Shown here piece by piece: positions 59,785 through 64,000 of a stretch of 64,000 nt of DNA; within the stretch, counting starts at the first letter, position 1, and each line of letters starts with the position of its first letter. The stretch is from Membranipora membranacea (taxonomy: Eukaryota; Bryozoa; Gymnolaemata; Cheilostomatida; Membraniporidae). Both the position numbers and the translations under genes were made by a program. The notes below the pieces were generated by a model, which worked only from the letters and a program-made list of their open reading frames with translations, was not told the DNA's origin and ran no database searches. The DNA is taken from assembly GCA_914767715.1 (NCBI GenBank), contig OU612067.1, positions 30,912,162 through 30,976,161 on the forward strand. Reading direction: 5' to 3'.

Positions 59785-62726
59785 ATGTTACCAAGGAGAG
59801 CAAGGTAAGGAGTCAATCCAGTCTTAAAGTGTCAATAAGACATAACAAAAGGTCTTTTACTGGTAACCTTTGTTTTGAACAGCTATTGAACAGCAGTCGG
59901 GGGTGAAGTTCAACAGTTTTACAGAATGCTTTATTGGTTCCTACTTGGCTTGCCCAAATATGGATGTTGTTATTTGACAGCGCTCGGATATTGAAGCAGA
60001 ATAAACCCTCAGACTCTGCAGGCGCATCAGCAGCTGCTACTGGTACTCCTACTGCTGGATCAGGCAGTGGTCCTCTAGACAAGTATCTCATAGCTCGGAA
60101 CAGCAGCAAACGTAAACAGTGCTGGCTTACTCCTCCTGAAAACGTGAGTAAAGACATATAGTTGTGAAATTAGATTCATTACTCTTGCTTCTGACCTTTT
60201 TTGAAGTCTCCAGTCAACATCGGTGGCCAGGACAGGCTTCATACTCATTCAGCTTCTTTTTGAGACTTACACGGAGTGTAATAAACCTCTATTATATATC
60301 TAGGCCTTTTACTTCCCTCCCACTCTTGGCGGTGTAAAAAATTCTTTAACATAATCCTTATGAGTCAGGCATGGCAATCCCACTTGATTCCATCTTAGGG
60401 TCTAACTAAACCAAGCAATTATGCCGGGAAATTAATTGACTTGAACATTTAAGACTTTTTTGCTCTGAAACATGTCACTAAACCTGATGAATCACTGGTG
60501 TTAGAACTTTGTGGCGGGAAATGTTCCTGGAAATTTTCCGAGTTTATTGAATGTTTTTTTCCTGGTTTCTTGTTCAGGAGGAACATCAGATGCTGGAAGA
60601 GCAGCAGGCCAGTAAGAGGCGGCAGCAGTATCACATACAGGTAAGGAGCGTGACGTTGTGTCGTAAGTGGTGAGGTGTGTGTCGTAAGTAGTGAGGAGTG
60701 TGGCGTTGTGTCGAGCTTACTGCTGCTGTTGTAGGGGATGGCTTAGACAGCACTCTATTATCAGCAGGCAGGTTGGAGATAAATATCGAGCACCAAAACA
60801 GCCAAGTACAGTGGGCGAAACTCTATACTAAACCTGCTCTCTGGTTTGACTCTGATGTGAGCTTCAGCATGTTTTTATTCAGCTCTTTTCCAATATTACC
60901 AATATTGAGTTTACCAGTTTAAGGCTTGAACTTAGTATCTTACTCTGCTCTGGGTCAGATACTGGCGACCTGGCCTTCTGGTGACTTTCCTGCTCAGTTT
61001 TCCTTCTAACCCGAAGGTTCAAGTTCAACAAGGTACGAGTAGGTTAGTTGGAAGAAGAGAGTCTGATTTCATCATCCCCTTGATTTTTGTATGCCTTTTG
61101 CTAGTCTCTACTGGCACATTGCACCCCAAAAAATCTAAACGGCATGTATTTAGCCCAGTCTGGAACAGGTTTGCAGAGATCTTTACAACAATATAGGGGT
61201 CCTGTTCTGGTCAAATTAGCCATATTCAAAGTGTTGGCTTCATGTTAAACAGCAAAGTTTCAAGTGTCATTCAGTTTGAGTTGTTATGAACAGTTTGCTA
61301 ATCTTTTCGTTTGTCTTGTGAATGAGCCCCTAATTAAGACCCTTTTCACACTAAGCCATTTGGAGAGGGAGATAGCATGTTTCTAGCACATTCAGTCTAC
61401 ACTAATTTAGTAGCTACATAAGATGACACTAATGGTAGATGATAGATGATAGTGGTCGTGTAATTGAATATAATCTGTTGATGAGTTTTGTTTTGTGTTT
61501 TGTTGCACAGTACAAATAGTTGTTGGACACATTCTGTCACTTAGCCATCTGTTCCTCTGCCCCAATATTTGGATTTGGAAATTCCCAAAACTTGCTCGCA
61601 TGTATTGGTCTCAAAATTAAAGCTCTTAGTGTTTGGATGTAGAAAGGCTTCAGTTCCTCTGTCTGTATATGTTGAGACACCCACAAAATATGTGCATGAA
61701 ACTTTTCTGAAAAATGAAGCTGTTTGAACGGAGGAAAGGCTTCGAGACGACCATGATGTGAAACTTACTCTCTAAGTCATTCAACTTTTATAAATCAATG
61801 CATCCTTCACATGTTTTATTCTTCCAGAATCAGTGGAGACCCATTACAGACTGTGATCGTATTATCAGTACGAGGACGTTGGTACCCAGCCCCGTACCAC
61901 CAACCAGTGAAGTACCATGTCACGAGGCTATGTTAGCCTCAGGTGCTTCCTGTTACTCATTCAGAAATATATTCACTTGTCAGTCTAGTCGATGTCCCCT
62001 CCCTCCGCTAAAGTGGGGAGATTCTCAGGTAAGCCTCGTCAAGTGCTCAGATTTTTCCCATTATTTGTGCATTTTTCGTTTTGGTTTGGAGAAAAAGTTG
62101 CCTATTTGCCTCTTCTAGCAGATCCCCATGATCAGCCTCATCATAAACACCCAGAAAAGGTACTCAGATCTCAATGTAGAATTTTGTTCTAAACGGGATT
62201 TAATTCTGAAAAGATTACAATTAGAGATGAGGGTACACATTAGGTAGTAAATGTTGTGTGTTCTGTCTATCATTTACATCCAGTTTGAGTCCCAGGTGAT
62301 CCCCTTATGCCTGGGGCCATGCATTCGGCATAAACAATGGGCGATGCAAGATTCACTTGTTTCAAAGGAAGCTCAGTGCACTGACCAGTGCATCCTCGCT
62401 TCGGGCAACTTAGCCTGAGGCTGAAGTCCTAAGACCCCATCAAGTCTAAGTACTGTGATCAGAGTTTAACTATACACTTCCAAGACATGCGAATCCATTA
62501 GCGGGGATCCATCTTACTTTTGATGCTGAGCTAGGCACTTGGGCTGGCGCAACCCAACTCTTACGATGGCCGAATTGATCAATGAATGTTGGTATTCTGT
62601 TTTAAGGATGTGTGGAATGTAATGAAAGCAAAAGATAAGAAATACATACGTGATAAGGAACTCATACACAGGCACCCCCAACTACAGTACAGAATGAGGG
62701 CTATACTACTAGACTGGATCATAGAA
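59785..62726 (+). CDS. CCNE: Cyclin E, N-terminal half (continues past the window)
   Basis: Coding exons 59785-59804, 59981-60143, 60578-60640, 61828-62028 and 62607-62726 join in frame for 189 codons. The start gives [15 protein letters not shown], like the Arg-rich N terminus of vertebrate cyclin E2. Next come a Gly/Ala/Ser-rich linker, a basic motif SSKRKQ (possible nuclear signal), LTPPENEE (a possible Fbw7-type phosphodegron at Thr57), the conserved [14 protein letters not shown] stretch, and [24 protein letters not shown]...[11 protein letters not shown] then opens the cyclin box. Cyclin E activates CDK2 at the G1/S step in the nucleus. The exon 5 donor is GTGAGT; the rest of the cyclin box lies beyond 64000. 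The exon holding the ATG begins at about 59733 after a non-coding first exon (inference). Confidence 0.9.
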
Positions 62727-64000
62727 GTGAGTACCCCACCTCCCCCTGCCCCACTTCACCCTTACACCATCGCCCCTCCCAGGGTTGGACACAGAGAAAG
62801 TTGGGTATAACTGTTTTGTTGTTGTATCAAAACTCGCACTTCCTCACCTACCATAAGCTCGAAGCTTGCTTATCTGAATATATCGGTGCTTTGGTTGTTT
62901 ATCTCGATACTACGATCAAGTTCCTTGAGTATTTGTTAGTTAGCCCTTCTGTGTGCAACACTACATGAGGTTAGATCGTCATATTTTGGGTCCAAGACTA
63001 TAAGCTGGATTAGGATTGTTATGATACCCTTCGATGTGGAAGTTAAGATTTTCGGTTAGAAATCAAATAGGACGGCAGCAGCTTTATATGTATGAGCAAT
63101 GCTGCTGGCCACCACGTCAAGCGTGATGATGACAGCGATTCTTAAAGCTCACACCTTCTTATCCCACAGAGTGGAGCGTAAGATTAAATATTCCTGTAAC
63201 ATGGGGAGTCAACTGTATAGATAACCTGTCGTATGATCATCACCTGCTGCTGCACTTGTGCAAGCTCTAATTTTCTCGGAAACCTACTGAGAAGATATTT
63301 ACATTCGAGCTAATGATAAATTCTTGAGTACAAGGCTTTACACCATATACTGCTCTCAAACAAACAAAAGGTTATCAAAGTGATCTTTCTATCATCAAGG
63401 ATATTTGTCAGGAGGAGTTTTAGTGCCCAGCAAAGTGGGGAATAGCCACCCTTAGGGTGTGGGGAGAACAAAATAAATAAATGAGATACAAATAAAAAAA
63501 TATCCGCGACTGAATAATTGGTTACTGGTGATTTAATATAGTTGAGTAGCTGTGACACTGTCTGTCTGTCAGATTTGAGAGTACCTGGTAGGTGGTAAAT
63601 TTCTGGATTAAGCTGTTTATACTGGTTGATAGAAAGTATGAGGGCATTATACCGATATAGTGCAGGGTTGGACCAGTACTACTGTCCTGAAGGTGTGTCC
63701 TTGGACGAAATCATCAGTTTATTTTCCTGAGTGTTGTATTCTTCGGTTTGGCTATTGGAGGCTTCGCATCTCATACTTGAGCTGTCAGTAGTCCTTATAT
63801 CAAGTAACGTCACAGTCACACATTCGTCGCCGATAGAGCTTAAGACTTCCATAGTCTGTATGAGGCATTCATAGAGTACCAACCAGTATACAAAAAAATT
63901 GGCCCAAAGGTCAATCTAAGGCCCAAATGTAAAAATCTATAAGTGAACCAAAGTTGGTGACAACTCAAGCAATTCCAGTATATACATTCATTTGCAAGCT
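62727..64000. other. Start of cyclin E intron 5 or beyond
   Basis: I looked for the next cyclin-box exon (the stretch after LLDWIIE) and found none. Short open frames on both strands lack splice and family support. The window ends inside this stretch. Confidence 0.6.

Noticed and set aside
59733-59804. A frame [21 protein letters not shown] across the first cyclin E coding exon, joined to the AAT AAA CCC frame after a second AG at about 60000
   Set aside because: It has no start codon upstream and would need a different acceptor. The ATG at 59785 joins the 59981 acceptor in phase and yields an N terminus like other cyclin E proteins.

Overview
The window looks like animal nuclear DNA from an early-branching metazoan, most likely a demosponge (inference). 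The reasons are GT-AG introns, AT-rich spacers dense in small mobile elements, and receptors that join extracellular Ig domains to an intracellular TIR domain. That IgTIR architecture is known from the sponge Amphimedon and, as the IL-1R family, from other animals. I assembled all exon structures by hand from reading frame, splice signals and intron phase.

Left part (1-32.4 kb): a cluster of IgTIR receptor genes. Copy A (5951-9675, +) keeps exons 4-8 but has lost the signal-peptide and first-Ig exons. Copy B (18127-22907, +) has exons 1-8. Copy C (32392-24531, -) is complete, with 9 exons and 490 codons. Decayed exons lie between A and B. A and B sit in two long segmental duplication blocks (about 1-12750 and 14630-25270). 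Each block also carries a minus-strand TIR-terminal exon and a minus-strand membrane-protein ORF; both of these are decayed in block A. B and C converge and share exactly the same series of intron phases.

Middle (32.4-48 kb): small palindromic elements, then a complete five-exon selenoprotein gene of the iodothyronine deiodinase family (37323-43179, +). It has an in-frame TGA at the active site, a well-formed SECIS element in the 3' region (43541-43612) and a nearby polyadenylation signal. Its second intron holds a 2.2 kb foldback element containing a 226 bp tandem repeat. An unrecognised single-exon acidic ORF lies at 48242-48829 (-).

Right part (49-64 kb): a young tRNA-derived SINE, a 2.5 kb foldback transposon with a second foldback nested inside it, and a broken non-LTR retrotransposon. 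The retrotransposon ORF1 starts with an RNase H1-type hybrid-binding domain, and a MITE has inserted in its ORF2. The window ends in the first half of a cyclin E gene (59785-62726, +, continuing beyond the window), with two E2F-type sites just upstream of its presumed first exon.

Functionally, the window pairs an innate-immunity receptor cluster that is still duplicating and decaying with two conserved single-copy genes (deiodinase and cyclin E), separated by mobile-element-rich spacers.
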